From Nanobdellota archaeon (GTDB taxonomy: Archaea; Nanoarchaeota; Nanoarchaeia; Parvarchaeales; Parvarchaeaceae): a stretch of 6,851 nucleotides of DNA. Where the stretch lies: contig JAKBRA010000032.1 in assembly GCA_021834945.1 (NCBI GenBank), positions 1-6,851 of the forward strand, written 5' to 3'. Of the stretch, positions 5,712 to 6,851 are shown in pieces; positions within the stretch are counted from its first letter, which is position 1, and each line of letters begins with the position of its first letter. Below the pieces are notes generated by a model that was not told the DNA's origin, searched no databases, and worked only from the letters and a program-made list of their open reading frames with translations. The position numbers and the translations under genes are program-made.

Positions 5712-6851
5712 GCCTGCTTGCCTGTCAACAAATTCGTTGAGCAGCGATGTTGCGTACGATCCTGCTGGAAGCGAGAACCCAAGCCTCAAGGCTGACTCAT
5801 CCATGCGCTGTACATAATCCCTGTACGGTGCGAAAAGCGGCCTGTATGCCCCCTTGCTGTTAGCCTCCGTGATCCTGCGCACCCTGAAATCTTCTGCCGA
5901 TATGCCAAGTTTCTCAAGCTCGCCCCTTTCGAAGTCGGATATGGATGCGCTGCTTGTTGTATAGCCTATTATGTTGCCCAGCTCGAATTGCTGCTCCTTT
6001 TTTGAAGGGTCGTACTGCCCTGTTCTGCCTGTATCGGGAAAGCCGTAGAAGTTGGCAGTGCAGCACATTGAGCCATGCTTTGGCGTTGACTCGCCAGACC
6101 TTATGCGCTCCTCCAGCGCCATGTTGAATATGTGTGACTCGACAGAGTGGACGAACATGAGAAGCAGCTGCCTTGGAAGCGAGCGGAACGCCTTGGCGAA
6201 GTCGGTAGGCGCGGTGGAGAGCGAGGCGAGCATTGTCCGCTCGTACTTGAGGTATCTCGGGAAGTACTCCAGCGCCTTGGCAAAGTTGCCTTCCTCTGCG
6301 AGCCTTCTCCGCGCTGAGATCGACTCTTCCAGCTCCTCGTTCTCGGCAGATGCGAGAAAGAGCATTGCAGCATCCTCCAGCTCTCCCTTCAGCATGTAAA
6401 GGCCTATCTGCACGTTTGAATTCCTGCTGCCGAAGCGCTGCTCCCCGTAGTAGTTCGGGAAGAGACCGCCCAGCTCGCCGTTGAGCGCAGATGCAAGCCC
6501 AGCCGCGTCAGGCTCTGCCGTCCTTACACTTATCTCGAACCTGTTTCCAAGGAGCTCGCCCAGGCGCACGCCGCTTGATGACTTCCATGCGCCGAGTATC
6601 TCTATGTCCTTGATGTGCAAGCCTGCAACGCGCTCTGGCTGCGCGCCAAATATGCTGCAGAGCTGCGTAGTTACTGCTGCGCGGTCCTTCGTTCCTGCAA
6701 AGCCTATCGAGCCTGCGCCCCTGCCGCAAGACCTGGCTGCCTCCTTCAATGCCTGTATTGTGTTCCAGTTGCGCTTGCGCATGACGAACACTGCGAAGCT
6801 GCCGCTGCCGCCCTTGAGGCCCAGCTCCTCAAAGGAGTGTTCCTTCTGGGA
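5700..6851 (-). CDS. truD: tRNA pseudouridine synthase TruD, 5' end beyond the window
   Basis: Isomerises uridine to pseudouridine in tRNA, classically at position 13; archaeal relatives (Pus7 family) can modify other sites too. The visible part is 383 residues and ends at a TAG stop whose complement is at 5700-5702. The reading frame stays open through base 6851. A GTG at 6791 could be read as a start, but the 20 codons before it join smoothly into FAVFVMRKRNWNT, the family's N-terminal strand, so the true start lies off the right edge. The signature GFAGTKDRAAVTTQ carries the catalytic aspartate at visible residue 56 (E. coli D80), and NYYGEQRFGSRNSN follows near residue 131. In E. coli the catalytic aspartate is at residue 80, so roughly 25-30 residues are missing here. 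It is GC-rich and convergent to the operon, and is probably the resident housekeeping gene with no functional link to it. Confidence 0.93.
   Translation of the reverse strand, partial: SQKEHSFEELGLKGGSGSFAVFVMRKRNWNTIQALKEAARSCGRGAGSIGFAGTKDRAAVTTQLCSIFGAQPERVAGLHIKDIEILGAWKSSSGVRLGELLGNRFEISVRTAEPDAAGLASALNGELGGLFPNYYGEQRFGSRNSNVQIGLYMLKGELEDAAMLFLASAENEELEESISARRRLAEEGNFAKALEYFPRYLKYERTMLASLSTAPTDFAKAFRSLPRQLLLMFVHSVESHIFNMALEERIRSGESTPKHGSMCCTANFYGFPDTGRTGQYDPSKKEQQFELGNIIGYTTSSASISDFERGELEKLGISAEDFRVRRITEANSKGAYRPLFAPYRDYVQRMDESALRLGFSLPAGSYATSLLNEFVDRQAGTSG

Noticed and set aside
5945..6399. Plus-strand open frames opposite truD, and other minus-strand open frames inside genes 1, 2 and 5
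   Set aside because: They have no recognisable domains, are low-complexity (serine/cysteine-rich opposite truD), and lie wholly within well-supported genes. GC-rich truD favours long open frames on the opposite strand.
1..6851. CRISPR arrays, insertion sequences, integrase genes or att-type direct repeats
   Set aside because: No regularly spaced repeats, transposase-like frames or terminal inverted repeats were seen by eye, despite the composition break that suggests transfer.

Overview
The window looks archaeal. The right-hand gene is a TruD/Pus7-family tRNA pseudouridine synthase. The left-hand operon starts a few bases downstream of where an archaeal TATA box would place the transcription start (TTTAAAAA at 7-14, ATG at 43). 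The genes are tightly packed and partly GTGAT-led. I cannot name the lineage; a small-genome (DPANN-like) archaeon is only a guess.

Layout: five genes run left to right as one apparent operon (43-5657), with junctions of +4, -4, +4 and -20 bases on the preferred starts. They encode: (1) a complete class II lysyl-tRNA synthetase with every lysine-pocket residue I can identify; (2) a radical SAM enzyme with an N-terminal cobalamin-binding-like domain; (3) a LysRS-like protein that keeps the OB fold and class II core but has substitutions around the lysine side chain and in motif 2; (4) a second, unrelated radical SAM enzyme of the spore-photolyase-like type with an extra cysteine cluster at its C-terminus; (5) a small HAD-superfamily hydrolase with an unusual DxH motif I. 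After a 42-base convergent gap comes truD on the minus strand, whose 5' end lies beyond the window.

Base composition changes sharply at the convergent junction. The operon is AT-rich (sampled 60-base lines: 24/60 GC in gene 1, 12/60 in gene 4, 15/60 in gene 5). truD is GC-rich (30/60 at its 3' end, 41/60 in its middle). This suggests the operon is an acquired accessory cassette next to a resident housekeeping gene.

How the genes may work together (inference): a LysRS, a LysRS paralogue with a changed pocket, two radical SAM enzymes and a hydrolase resemble in outline two known systems. One is the EpmA/EpmB beta-lysylation pair (LysRS paralogue plus radical SAM aminomutase). The other is pyrrolysine biosynthesis (radical SAM PylB plus a class II synthetase). 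None of the genes here is recognisably a member of either. The most interesting reading is an undescribed pathway that makes a modified lysine-like amino acid by radical chemistry and activates it with the divergent synthetase, either for attachment to tRNA or protein or for a small molecule. In that picture the normal LysRS would be the host enzyme or an immunity copy.
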